Assembly (NCBI GenBank): GCA_902766445.1
Contig: CACXDP010000288.1
Coordinates: 1 to 41,065 of the forward strand
DNA length: 41,065 nt
Direction of reading: 5' to 3'
Origin: an uncultured Coriobacteriaceae bacterium
Lineage (GTDB): Bacteria; Actinomycetota; Coriobacteriia; Coriobacteriales; Atopobiaceae
Shown here: piece by piece, positions 25,308 to 33,006 of the stretch
How the letters are laid out: each line of letters begins with the position of its first letter
Numbering within the stretch: position 1 is the stretch's first letter
Made by a program: the position numbers and the translations under genes
The notes under the pieces: model-generated
Databases searched by the model: none
The model's input: the letters and a program-made list of their open reading frames with translations, nothing else
What the model was told of the DNA's origin: nothing

Positions 25308-25329
25308 GGGTAACTATAGTGTTCCATAT
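25308..25329 (+). promoter_or_regulatory. Candidate operator, copy C (GG-N3-ACWAWAGT-N3-CC)
   Basis: This copy reads GG-GTA-ACTATAGT-GTT-CC followed by ATAT. The core ACTATAGT is a perfect 8-bp palindrome. It is the best-conserved of the three copies and lies 75 bases before ATG 25405. Confidence 0.55.
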
Positions 25330-25404
25330 CATAATACTTATTCTTGTCGCACGGCTTGAGACCTCGGGCTCAATGCTTGGTTCGTATCTTGGAAAGGGGT
25401 AATC

Positions 25405-26820
25405 ATGAGAGTTAAGTTCCTTGCTGCCATAACGTTCGCATTTGCGCTTGTATGCGAATGCGTCTCTGGGGGAGCGGCACCTACAAAGGCGTTTGCTGCG
25501 TCCTCGCGGTCAAATAACGCGGTTGAGGCGCCAGATTATGAGTACACGATTGAAAAGGAGGCTTCTTTCTCTGGCGAGGAGGATGATCTGACTTTCGACA
25601 ATGGCGCGGCCATACTCGTGGACGGAGACTCGTATTACCTCATTGGACCTGATGGAAAGCAAATCATCAAGAACGAGGAAATCATTGGTGTCGAAAGCGT
25701 TGGGGATGGCTATTACATCGTAATCGTCAAAGACGGCAAGGACGAGGTAAACAAAACGGGTCTTGTCGACAAGAAGGGAAAAGTGCTCATTCCGTTTGAT
25801 GCGGCGTTCATCAAGTATACCACTGACGATCCCAAGGATGCCATGTTCCTAGAGGTGGGTTATGCGATGGAGGAGACAACAGACAAAAGCCAGTGCTTTG
25901 TCTATAGTGCGGACAACGACTACTCGCTGGGGCCTGATGAGGACGACACCATGTACAAGGGCTATGGCGAAGTCTTTTCCCTCGATGAGGAGGAGATGGT
26001 CAAGGGGATTCGCATAACGAATGGGTCGAGAACGGCATTCAACGACCTGCAAGACGCATTCACTGTTGAAGATGACGACGATACGACGACCATGTACAAT
26101 GCAAAAGGGAAAAAGCTTTGGGAAAGCCCCGAGAAATCGACGGTTTATATGGCGAAGAATGCCGTCATAGTGAGCTCTTCATCCGGCCAACAGCTCATCG
26201 ACTCGTCAGGGAAGGTAAGCTACGAGACAAAAGGCTACCTTCACGGTTTGAACGGTGATGACAAGCGCTTTACTGAAAAGAACGACGACGAAGTCACGGT
26301 CATTGACATAGAAGGAAAACAGGTGTTGGACAAGTCATATGACAAGGTAACGTATGCCTCGGGTGGCTTGTACGATGTTGGTAGCGGATCTGATGAGGCA
26401 ATTGTCGATGGCAGCGGAAAGGTCGTTGTTGAGTATTCCTCGGGTTATACGCTGAAGGAAGTCGTTCCTGGCTATTGCGTATCACGTGCGAATAATGAAT
26501 ATGTAGTGATTAAGTCCGGCAAACAGATTGTGAGCCTGAAGAATGGAGTTGTCGACAACCTCGTATTTAAGGACGATAGCGACAAGTACTATGTACTCAA
26601 TGACGAGAAGTTCAACTTGGAGATCAGGAGCGTGAGGGAGCTGGCGCCTGCTTTGGCAAGGGCTCGCATGAATGATTCAGCCGGCGTGGGACTCTACGAC
26701 CTCTTCACCGGCAAGCAGCTACTCGAAGACGAGTATGAGGAGATTCACATCGCTGGCGACTATATATATGCATTCGCCGATGGTACTTGGACAACGTATG
26801 AACTAGAGCTCAAGGATTAA
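25405..26820 (+). CDS. Secreted WG/propeller-like protein
   Basis: ATG 25405 has GGAAAGGGG upstream. The 471-residue protein has a Sec signal peptide (MRVKFLAAITFAFALV..., cleavage probably after KAFA). Its mature part is acidic and made of repeated β-hairpin units of the form DxxGKxxLxxxY, for example GLVDKKGKVLIPFDA, VIDIEGKQVLDKSYDKV, IVDGSGKVVVEYSSG and LYDLFTGKQLLEDEY. This pattern resembles WG-containing repeats and suggests a propeller-like fold. It has no lipobox or wall-sorting motif, so it is probably released or held by partners. It follows candidate operator C. The ligand is unknown. Confidence 0.82.
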   Translation: MRVKFLAAITFAFALVCECVSGGAAPTKAFAASSRSNNAVEAPDYEYTIEKEASFSGEEDDLTFDNGAAILVDGDSYYLIGPDGKQIIKNEEIIGVESVGDGYYIVIVKDGKDEVNKTGLVDKKGKVLIPFDAAFIKYTTDDPKDAMFLEVGYAMEETTDKSQCFVYSADNDYSLGPDEDDTMYKGYGEVFSLDEEEMVKGIRITNGSRTAFNDLQDAFTVEDDDDTTTMYNAKGKKLWESPEKSTVYMAKNAVIVSSSSGQQLIDSSGKVSYETKGYLHGLNGDDKRFTEKNDDEVTVIDIEGKQVLDKSYDKVTYASGGLYDVGSGSDEAIVDGSGKVVVEYSSGYTLKEVVPGYCVSRANNEYVVIKSGKQIVSLKNGVVDNLVFKDDSDKYYVLNDEKFNLEIRSVRELAPALARARMNDSAGVGLYDLFTGKQLLEDEYEEIHIAGDYIYAFADGTWTTYELELKD

Positions 26821-26848
26821 CTACATAACCGAGAGAAGGGAAGCCAAA

Positions 26849-27526
26849 GTGTATTGTCCATCTTGCGGTATGTCGTTGAAGGACACTGCCAAGTTCTGTC
26901 CCAGCTGTGGAACAGATGTTGAAGGTGAAAGATTTGATGACGCACCAAAGCCGGATTCTGGGGTTGAAGAGCAAGCGAACTCGCAGGTGCAACCTAGTGT
27001 GACACCAGCTGGCCAGGGCGTTCGTTCACGTGAGCAACAACTTGTTGCTGCGTCAGGGAATGGCCTCGGGATGATGTTTTACACGTGTCTAATAAACTTT
27101 GCCTTCTATTGCGTTGCTGTCCTGGCGGTGATCATAGGAATCCTCCTGATTACGGGTCTAATCTATGGCCCGTCCGTATCGCCTGAGTTCGACGCGTATG
27201 CATGGTTTCCCACGCTCAAGGTAACTGACACCCTATCGGGATTCGTATGGCTGGCACTCGCGGCATTATGCGTGTATTGCCGAAACCTCATGGCGCGGTT
27301 TAGCGCCAAAGCAATAAAGATGTACTACGTTTTCGCGGCAGTAGTGCCCATTCCAATAGTCATACGTGAGCTCGGCCGTGCATATTGCGTCGCCGGATTC
27401 TCATCGGCTGAGGGAACCAAAAAGATTATCACTTCATTATTGCTCGGTGCCGTTACCTTTGCAATACTTTATGCAATCGGCAAGGCATACTTCACGAAAC
27501 GCGAGTGGCTGTTTGTCAATCCATAA
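26849..27526 (+). CDS. Zinc-ribbon membrane protein
   Basis: GTG 26849 is preceded by GAGAGAAGGGAAG and opens directly into a zinc ribbon: CPSC at residues 3-6 and CPSC at 17-20. A charged, Gln/Pro-rich linker follows (to about residue 70). Four predicted membrane helices come next, for example CVAVLAVIIGILLITGLI, FVWLALAALCVYC, YVFAAVVPIPIVI and LLLGAVTFAILYAIG. The zinc ribbon would be cytoplasmic. No specific function is recognised. It is 28 bases after the WG-like gene and probably in its operon, ending at a good terminator. Confidence 0.82.
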   Translation: MYCPSCGMSLKDTAKFCPSCGTDVEGERFDDAPKPDSGVEEQANSQVQPSVTPAGQGVRSREQQLVAASGNGLGMMFYTCLINFAFYCVAVLAVIIGILLITGLIYGPSVSPEFDAYAWFPTLKVTDTLSGFVWLALAALCVYCRNLMARFSAKAIKMYYVFAAVVPIPIVIRELGRAYCVAGFSSAEGTKKIITSLLLGAVTFAILYAIGKAYFTKREWLFVNP

Positions 27527-27549
27527 GCGACGGTGAGCGAGATGGCTGG

Positions 27550-27582
27550 CGGGCACTTGTACAAGGTGCCCGTTCGCTTTTT
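27550..27582 (+). terminator. Intrinsic terminator after the zinc-ribbon gene
   Basis: CGGGCAC (27550-27556) pairs with GTGCCCG (27566-27572), enclosing TTGTACAAG, and TTTTT follows at 27578-27582. It is a good intrinsic terminator. The loop shares the CTTGTACAAG core with the terminator at 17260. Confidence 0.85.
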
Positions 27583-27603
27583 CATATATTGAAGGTGAAG
27601 TTC

Positions 27604-28980
27604 ATGGAACGCTGCAGAAGGAAGGGGCCGGTTATGGTGAGGGGCAATTTATGGGTGAGGCGAGCGCTTACGCTCGTGGTTGCGTGCCTGGTGGTTGTGG
27701 GGATGCTCCACGTGCCGGTCTTCGCAGAGGTAGCCGAGGGGAGTGGAATCCAGCCGCAGGGTATGGATGCCGTTGCGCCTTTTGAGGCGGGCGAGCTCGA
27801 TGGGGGGTTGCAAGTGGCGGATGCTGGGGCGGAGTCGGTAGAGGTCGCCGAAGACGCGCTGGATGCCTCAGCGGTAGTGGAGCTTGACGATGCACCTGAG
27901 GCGCAGACTTCCGATGGGGATGACTCTGCGATCGAGGTAGCGGAGCCCAACGCCGTTGAGCCCCTGTCTACAGGCGAGGACGAAGCCGCAGACTCATCGC
28001 AGAGCATCGCCCTCTCGGGGGAGGCCGATGCGCGGAGTACGGCTGACGAGGGCTCCGCGACGAAGAACGCGGCCCCCGGGGCCAAGGCCGCGAAGACCCC
28101 CCACGTCTACTACCGGGTGCACCGCCAGACCTACGGCTGGGAGAGTGGCTGGAAGAAGGACGGGCAGACCTCGGGCACCACGGGCCAGTCCAAGCGTCTC
28201 GAGGGCATCTACATGAAGCTTGGTAACCTCCCCGTCTCGGGGACACTCAAGTACCGCACGCACGTGCAGACCTATGGCTGGGAGTCGGGCTGGAGGTCGT
28301 CGGGACAGCTCTCTGGCACCACGGGTCAGTCCAAGCGGCTCGAGGCCATTCAGATCAAGCTCTCGGGGGCCATGGCGGACCGCTACGACGTGTGGTACCG
28401 CGTCCACGCCCAGACCTTCGGCTGGATGGGATGGGCGAAGAACGGCAGGTGCGCGGGCACGGTGGGCTACTCCAAGCGCCTAGAGGCGATTCAGGTCAGG
28501 CTCGTGAGGAAGGGCGGCCCCGCACCCGGCACTACCGCGAATGCCTTCAGGAAGTACGTGCCGCCAGCAATCTCTCAGAGCTACGTGGGTACGTATGTGC
28601 GTGAGGTGTATCGCGGAGGGACGCCGTACTCGGAAGAATTACCATACTCTATAGCCACTCTCCAAATTCGGTCCGTGTCAGGAAACAAGGTCACGTTCAA
28701 ATACAGCTATTTTAATGTGCGCATGGCCACAGAGCATGAGACAGTATGGATCACTTCCACTGTCAGTAACTCACGTTCGGACTTTCTTTACGAGACGGAT
28801 GACCTGTATGGCTATGAGTATGGGCATGGTTATCTCAGATTCTCGGGCGGAAAGGTGTTCTTGCTTTTGGAATCGGACTACCATCGCTCAGGTGTGCGAT
28901 ACACACTCGATACATATGGCGCAAATGAATCCCATGCAGAATTGGAGATGCATAAGGGCACACAGAGTTTCTATAGCTGA
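27604..28980 (+). CDS. Secreted ChW-repeat protein
   Basis: Two starts are possible: ATG 27604 (458 residues, GAAGGTGA upstream) and ATG 27634 (AAGGAAGGGG upstream). A signal peptide with LTLVVACLVVVGMLHVPVFA is followed by an acidic Ala/Glu/Asp-rich linker. Three ChW (clostridial hydrophobic Trp) repeats then follow, each with HxQTYGWESGW or HAQTFGWMGW, G(T/C)xG, and SKRLEAIQ, ending in a KL or RL pair. The C-terminal 150 residues are an unrecognised β-rich domain containing SYVGTYVREVY. ChW repeats are thought to bind the cell surface. The ChW part uses far more C/G-ending codons than the 3' end, which suggests a mosaic origin. Confidence 0.88.
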   Translation: MERCRRKGPVMVRGNLWVRRALTLVVACLVVVGMLHVPVFAEVAEGSGIQPQGMDAVAPFEAGELDGGLQVADAGAESVEVAEDALDASAVVELDDAPEAQTSDGDDSAIEVAEPNAVEPLSTGEDEAADSSQSIALSGEADARSTADEGSATKNAAPGAKAAKTPHVYYRVHRQTYGWESGWKKDGQTSGTTGQSKRLEGIYMKLGNLPVSGTLKYRTHVQTYGWESGWRSSGQLSGTTGQSKRLEAIQIKLSGAMADRYDVWYRVHAQTFGWMGWAKNGRCAGTVGYSKRLEAIQVRLVRKGGPAPGTTANAFRKYVPPAISQSYVGTYVREVYRGGTPYSEELPYSIATLQIRSVSGNKVTFKYSYFNVRMATEHETVWITSTVSNSRSDFLYETDDLYGYEYGHGYLRFSGGKVFLLLESDYHRSGVRYTLDTYGANESHAELEMHKGTQSFYS

Positions 28981-29048
28981 ATCTAGTCTCGGTATTGTTA
29001 GCGATGTGGCGACCATGAATCCGTTCATTGAGGGCGGCTTCGTGGTCG

Positions 29049-29870
29049 CTACTCTCCCTCGCGTATGGACTCGTAGAATTCCTCGCCATCGTCGAGGCGC
29101 ACCATGCCGATGCGTCCTCTGAAGTCATGGCCGCCAGCCGCCCCGCAGTCAATGGCCCAGCGATCAGCGATACCTCCGGTGGCTTTGCACGCACCCAAGT
29201 GCATAATCTGGCATTCGCCATTCTCGTTGCGTGGTCCTTGGTCCGCGGTTACCTCTGTGTCGCCGAGATTCAGGATGTCCTCCACATACGGTACTGGGGT
29301 GTGTCCAGCGATAACGATGGGACCCTTGCCGTCCTCGTCGACAAAGAGATGCGGCCAACCCCAGAATTCATCGCGGATCCACAAGAGGTCCTCGCGATTC
29401 TGATAGTGAAGTAGGTTGTCCATCGTGATGTCTGTCCATCGGCTGCGCGAAGAGAAGGTGAGTGGGTTCAGACCCGCATGCACGAGGATGTAGGACCTGT
29501 CACCAACCTCGACGTGGTCTCCGAGTGGGAGGTTCTCTACCCAGTTGATGGTGTCGATGAGCTCTGATTCCGAAAGCTTCGAGAGGCCCTTCTGGGTTGT
29601 GTGACCGCCGTTGAACCCCCATTGAAATGACATTACCCTGTCGTACGGGCGATGGAAGAACTCAAGCATCATATCCTCGTGATTGCCGAGGATAACATGC
29701 ACGTTGGGAATGGCACGACACGTGCGAATGACTCCCACCGGATCAGGTCCGCGGTCGACCATGTCGCCGAGCACCCACACCTCATCCTCACTTGAGGGCT
29801 GAACGCGCTCAAGCAGGCGTTCGAGCGTACGGTGATGTCCATGAACGTCAGAAAAGACGTAGGTTGCCAT
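29049..29870 (-). CDS. Metallophosphoesterase, PPP Ser/Thr-phosphatase-like
   Basis: I start at ATG 29870 (273 residues, AAAGG seven bases upstream); the longer frame to 30056 lies across the neighbouring gene and is rejected. Metal-binding motifs are in order: FSDVHGH, LGDMVDRGPDP, LGNHED, VHAGL and AGHTP. This arrangement matches the PPP/PrpA-type phosphoesterase group, which removes phosphate from Ser/Thr proteins or from nucleotides such as Ap4A. It could act against the kinase in this window, but no sequence feature links them. It lies 22 bases downstream of the histidine phosphatase, in the same operon, and converges with the ChW gene. Confidence 0.9.
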   Translation of the reverse strand: MATYVFSDVHGHHRTLERLLERVQPSSEDEVWVLGDMVDRGPDPVGVIRTCRAIPNVHVILGNHEDMMLEFFHRPYDRVMSFQWGFNGGHTTQKGLSKLSESELIDTINWVENLPLGDHVEVGDRSYILVHAGLNPLTFSSRSRWTDITMDNLLHYQNREDLLWIRDEFWGWPHLFVDEDGKGPIVIAGHTPVPYVEDILNLGDTEVTADQGPRNENGECQIMHLGACKATGGIADRWAIDCGAAGGHDFRGRIGMVRLDDGEEFYESIREGE

Positions 29871-29892
29871 AATTGAACCTTTCGCGTGGTTC

Positions 29893-30537
29893 TCAGCCGA
29901 TGCCCTTGGGGGCAGGGCGGATTTGGGTGGGCATGCCCTCGCGCTCGAGGTGTGCGAGATCTGGCACGAGGAAGTCGCGGGCGACGAACTCACCGCGTAG
30001 GTACTCATATACAAAGAGCATGCAATTGCTAAACGCGGTAGGAGTGACGCCCTCATGGCGTGAGCAATTCATAAAGAAATGCAGGCATGCGCCGGCATGG
30101 CTCACGGCTAGCACGCTCTCGTGGCCAGGCCGCTCCATCAACTCTGTGAGGGTGGCAAGTATGCGATGCTCTACCTCTTCGTCACTCTCCCCGCCGTAAG
30201 GGACAAAGAAGTCGCCGTAAGGCGGGCGTGGGTTAAGACACTCGTCCTTGCCCTCGAATTGTCCAAAACCGCACTCGCGCAGGCCTTTCAGACGCTCGTA
30301 GGGTAGCGGCTTGCCGTATGCCTCAGTGCAGGTTATCTCAAGCGTGTCGGAGCAGCGCTCTGCCGTAGAACAGTACGCATGTGTCGGTATGATTTCATTG
30401 TCGCGAAGCATCCTACCGGCGGCTTTCGCCTGCTCGATTCCACGTTTGGTGAGGGGAGAGTCGCACCAGCCTTGAATCTTGCACTGCAGATTAAAGAGCG
30501 TCTCCGCATGTCGCATGAGATAGAGCATCCGTGGCAT
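29893..30537 (-). CDS. Histidine phosphatase family protein
   Basis: This 214-residue member of the phosphoglycerate mutase-like histidine phosphatases carries the catalytic LMRHAET at residues 7-13, STAERCSDT, GFGQFEG and a second-His motif VSHAGACLHF. The phosphohistidine intermediate would form on His10. The substrate is unknown; relatives act on phosphoglycerate, sugar phosphates or phosphoproteins. ATG 30537 has GAGAGGAC upstream. It is the first gene of a two-gene phosphatase operon and is divergent from the HAD gene. Confidence 0.9.
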   Translation of the reverse strand: MPRMLYLMRHAETLFNLQCKIQGWCDSPLTKRGIEQAKAAGRMLRDNEIIPTHAYCSTAERCSDTLEITCTEAYGKPLPYERLKGLRECGFGQFEGKDECLNPRPPYGDFFVPYGGESDEEVEHRILATLTELMERPGHESVLAVSHAGACLHFFMNCSRHEGVTPTAFSNCMLFVYEYLRGEFVARDFLVPDLAHLEREGMPTQIRPAPKGIG

Positions 30538-30705
30538 AGCTAGTCCTCTCGTTAGTAAAAACCATATTCACTCTACCCATTCATTCCTGCCATGATGCTT
30601 TCGCGCGAAAAAACCGCGAGCAAACCGTGAAGACTGTATCAACGTACGCACCAGAGACGATTGGTTATACTGGGATGGCTGACGATGACGAGAGCGGAGT
30701 GAGAC

Positions 30706-31506
30706 ATGCAACGAATCAAGCTCGTGGCAGTGGACGAAGACGGCACTTTCCTGCGCGATCACGTACATTACGACGAGGCGCGCTTCGAACGTATCTGGGC
30801 ACGCATGCAAGAGGAGGACGTTCGCTTTGTGGTGGCGACGGGCAACCAATGCTACCAGGTACAGTCGCTCTTTGGCCGGCATGCGCACGAGATAGGCATC
30901 GTCTCCGGCAACGGAGCATACGTGCTCGACGGGGATGAGGCGGTATATGCCGCGCAGGCGTCTGACGAGGCGATTGCGCGCATGATCGAGAGCTGCCATG
31001 ATCTTCCGGACGTGCCCTTTTCCATGCTTGGTGTGAATGCGGCCTATGTAGAGCGGGGCACTTCGCAGGAGTTCTTTGATGACATGGCCCGTTATTGCTT
31101 CCGGCAGTACTGGGTTGATGATTTTGAGCAGGTAGACGATCAGATCTTTATGTTTTCATCGGTGGTGGACGAACGCGAGGTAGGGCAAAAGATCGAGCTC
31201 TTCCGCTCGGTGGTGGGCGACATGATGGACGTGGTTGGCTCGGGCGAGGGCTATTTCGACGTTGTCTGTCCGGGCGTAAGCAAGGCAACGGGTCTGCAGA
31301 GGCTTCTTGATCGTTGGGGCATTGCGCCTGAGGAATGCATAGCGTTTGGTGATTCTGACAACGATCTCGAGATGCTTGAACTCGTTGGTTGCAGTTATGC
31401 CATGGCCAACGCTCCAGAGAACGTGCGTGAGGCGGCTGATCGCCTGGCACCATCCTGTGCCGAAGACGGCGTGCTCCAGGTCTTGGAGGAGTTGTTGGGT
31501 CTATGA
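30706..31506 (+). CDS. Cof-type HAD hydrolase
   Basis: This 266-residue HAD phosphatase of the Cof/IIB group has motif I DEDGT (DxDGT, nucleophile Asp), motif II VVATGNQ, the conserved Lys near PGVSKATGL and motif IV GDSDNDLEML. The usual substrates are small sugar phosphates or FMN/PLP. The start ATG 30706 follows GAGCGGAGTGAG. Its stop overlaps the SGNH start as ATGA, so the pair is translationally coupled. Confidence 0.92.
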   Translation: MQRIKLVAVDEDGTFLRDHVHYDEARFERIWARMQEEDVRFVVATGNQCYQVQSLFGRHAHEIGIVSGNGAYVLDGDEAVYAAQASDEAIARMIESCHDLPDVPFSMLGVNAAYVERGTSQEFFDDMARYCFRQYWVDDFEQVDDQIFMFSSVVDEREVGQKIELFRSVVGDMMDVVGSGEGYFDVVCPGVSKATGLQRLLDRWGIAPEECIAFGDSDNDLEMLELVGCSYAMANAPENVREAADRLAPSCAEDGVLQVLEELLGL

Positions 31507-32693
31507 ATGGGGGCGACGTGACGATGCCGCGCATCTATGAAGTGCTCACGTCGGCAAGCTTGCACGCCGAGAGTGTCCGATCGATGCTGGTGAGTGTTTC
31601 CGCGCACGAGTTGGCGCGTGGCATGCATTCATTTGACGATGCGGGATCGGGATGGATGCGTCCAAGGCGACTCAGCGTCGCCCAGGCACGAGCCTTGGAA
31701 AGCTGTCTCGCATGGCATCCCGGGCTTTATCGGCAGATGGCAAGAACGAGCGCAGGCGTGTGTCTGCGCTTTGCCACCGATGGTGCCGAAGTGGCTCTGG
31801 CGGTGCGCCTAGACGAAGAGCCGCGAGGAACGGAAGTCGTGCTAGCCGCAATCGATCATGGCAGGCGCATGCCTCACGACGGCATTTCCGTCATGGTGGA
31901 CGGACAGGCAAGGGGCTGCGCAATGCCGCATCCCCTGAATCGCTCGCTGCCGTGGATGGAGGACGCACAGGGAGTGGGCATCTATTCCATTTCGTTAGAT
32001 GAGGCGGACGCTAGCGGCACCGCCACAATGGCTATCCCCGGACTTGGCGAACGACATGAGGTATGCATATGGCTGCCGTGTCTGAGGGGTTGTGAGCTGC
32101 GCGAGTTGTGGTCCGATGGTACCTACATCGAACCGCTTCCCGCGCGAAAGAGACTGCTCGTGCTCGGTGACTCTCTGGGTCAGGGATTCTGTGCGGATGA
32201 TCCGATGCTCGCATGGCCGTCTCTCGTTGCCGAGTCCCTCTCGCTCGACCTTGTCAACCATTCGATTGGGGGACAGGTCTTTCAGCCTACGGCGCTCATC
32301 GGTGAGCCAGTTCAGGACGTTGCCCTCGTGCTGGTCGAGTTGGGCAACAATTACCGGCACGAGATCTGTCCCGCATCGCTCGTCATGCGAGACTCGACGG
32401 CGTATTTGCGCGAGGTGGCGAGCCTATATCCCGAGGCGCGAAGGGTGGCTATCACGCCCACGGGACACGATGCTGACGCTTGCCCCGTACATGAGGGCTC
32501 CTGCGCGCGGGAGGTTCCCGCCATCGTACGTGTTGCTGCGCGCAAACGGGGCTTCGAAATCGTGGACGGCATGCGTCTGCTCGATCAGGGCGACGTGACG
32601 CTACTTGACGGGGAGCATCCATCGGCGGCAGGCCATGCGCAGATGGCCGCACGGCTACTCACCATGCTTGCCAGCAGCGGTGCCGCTTGCTGA
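31503..32693 (+). CDS. SGNH/GDSL-type hydrolase
   Basis: ATG 31503 overlaps the HAD stop by four bases. The 396-residue protein has an N-terminal domain of about 200 residues, β-rich and resembling the carbohydrate-module part of two-domain SGNH esterases. The catalytic domain follows: LVLGDSLGQG (block I Ser), SIGGQ (II), ELGNNYR (III Asn) and GEHPSAAGH (block V; HxxxxxxH-like Asp/His region). No signal peptide is seen. Such enzymes remove acyl or acetyl groups from carbohydrates; the actual substrate is unknown. In block V the usual DxxH appears as GEHPSAAGH with DGEH, so Asp and His are available. Confidence 0.85.
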   Translation: MNGGDVTMPRIYEVLTSASLHAESVRSMLVSVSAHELARGMHSFDDAGSGWMRPRRLSVAQARALESCLAWHPGLYRQMARTSAGVCLRFATDGAEVALAVRLDEEPRGTEVVLAAIDHGRRMPHDGISVMVDGQARGCAMPHPLNRSLPWMEDAQGVGIYSISLDEADASGTATMAIPGLGERHEVCIWLPCLRGCELRELWSDGTYIEPLPARKRLLVLGDSLGQGFCADDPMLAWPSLVAESLSLDLVNHSIGGQVFQPTALIGEPVQDVALVLVELGNNYRHEICPASLVMRDSTAYLREVASLYPEARRVAITPTGHDADACPVHEGSCAREVPAIVRVAARKRGFEIVDGMRLLDQGDVTLLDGEHPSAAGHAQMAARLLTMLASSGAAC

Positions 32694-32773
32694 TTGCGCT
32701 ATCTCGACGTCGATAATGAGAGGCTTGCTCACTTCGGGTAAACGCAACCGAAGCGAACGGCCTTCTTTTCAGG

Positions 32774-32790
32774 TAATAGAACATATGTAC
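32774..32790. repeat. 17-bp direct repeat, copy 1 (TAATAGAACATATGTAC)
   Basis: The 17 bases are identical to 32937-32953, 163 bases apart. The core ACATATGT is a perfect palindrome, consistent with a regulator site. It lies about 120 bases upstream of the putative -10 box of the adhesin. Confidence 0.7.
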
Positions 32791-32890
32791 AGCTTTTTTT
32801 GGCTAACAAGTCCATGAGTGCGTTCTTTCAATATTTTTTCTAAAACATTTATCTCCCTTTTGCTTCCTGTGAAAGAAATGATGCTTCACA

Positions 32891-32918
32891 TTTTCGGACT
32901 GATATACTAAACTATAAT
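32891..32918 (+). promoter_or_regulatory. Putative promoter of the adhesin gene
   Basis: TATAAT at 32913-32918 is a consensus -10. The best -35 candidate is TTTTCG at 32891-32896, weak, with a 16-base spacer. Transcription would begin near 32925, giving a leader of about 80 bases that includes the second 17-bp repeat. Confidence 0.55.
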
Positions 32919-32936
32919 ACAGTATTTCGTTTTTCA

Positions 32937-32953
32937 TAATAGAACATATGTAC
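32937..32953. repeat. 17-bp direct repeat, copy 2 (TAATAGAACATATGTAC)
   Basis: This is identical to 32774-32790. It lies about 20 bases downstream of the putative -10, that is, just after the likely transcription start, a position suited to repression. Confidence 0.7.
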
Positions 32954-33006
32954 GCGTTGAAGAACAAGATGCAGGTTTTCAGTAAGCGTCGATGGCGGGA
33001 GGGCAT

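Larger units (their letters stand above)
25071..25404. other. 334-base intergenic region with operator and hairpin
   Basis: No firm gene lies here. A 7-bp hairpin (CGTCTCA, loop ATGCA, TGAGACG) at 25109-25127 follows the FHA gene but lacks a T-run. A TTGTACAAGTGCTC motif begins at 25139. A possible 21-codon ORF at 25224-25289 and candidate operator C at 25308-25329 follow. CATAAT at 25330-25335 could be a -10 box but lacks a matching -35. Confidence 0.55.
32694..33006. other. AT-rich upstream region of the adhesin gene
   Basis: This 313-base stretch contains no gene. It is clearly more AT-rich than its surroundings from about 32765 to 32950. CTTCGG (32732-32737) and CCGAAG (32748-32753) form a weak hairpin followed by TTCTTTT, which may terminate the HAD-SGNH transcript. 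Two identical 17-bp sites and a TATAAT box follow, as described separately. Confidence 0.6.

Noticed and set aside
25308-25329. The shared motif read as a simple -10 box (TATAGT)
   Set aside because: The other two copies have poor -10 matches at that place, no -35 is present at 17 bases, and conservation extends over 22 bases with dyad symmetry.
29871-30056. Longer start for the metallophosphoesterase
   Set aside because: It overlaps the histidine phosphatase gene, and the fold's first strand (TYVFSDVHGH) begins right at ATG 29870.
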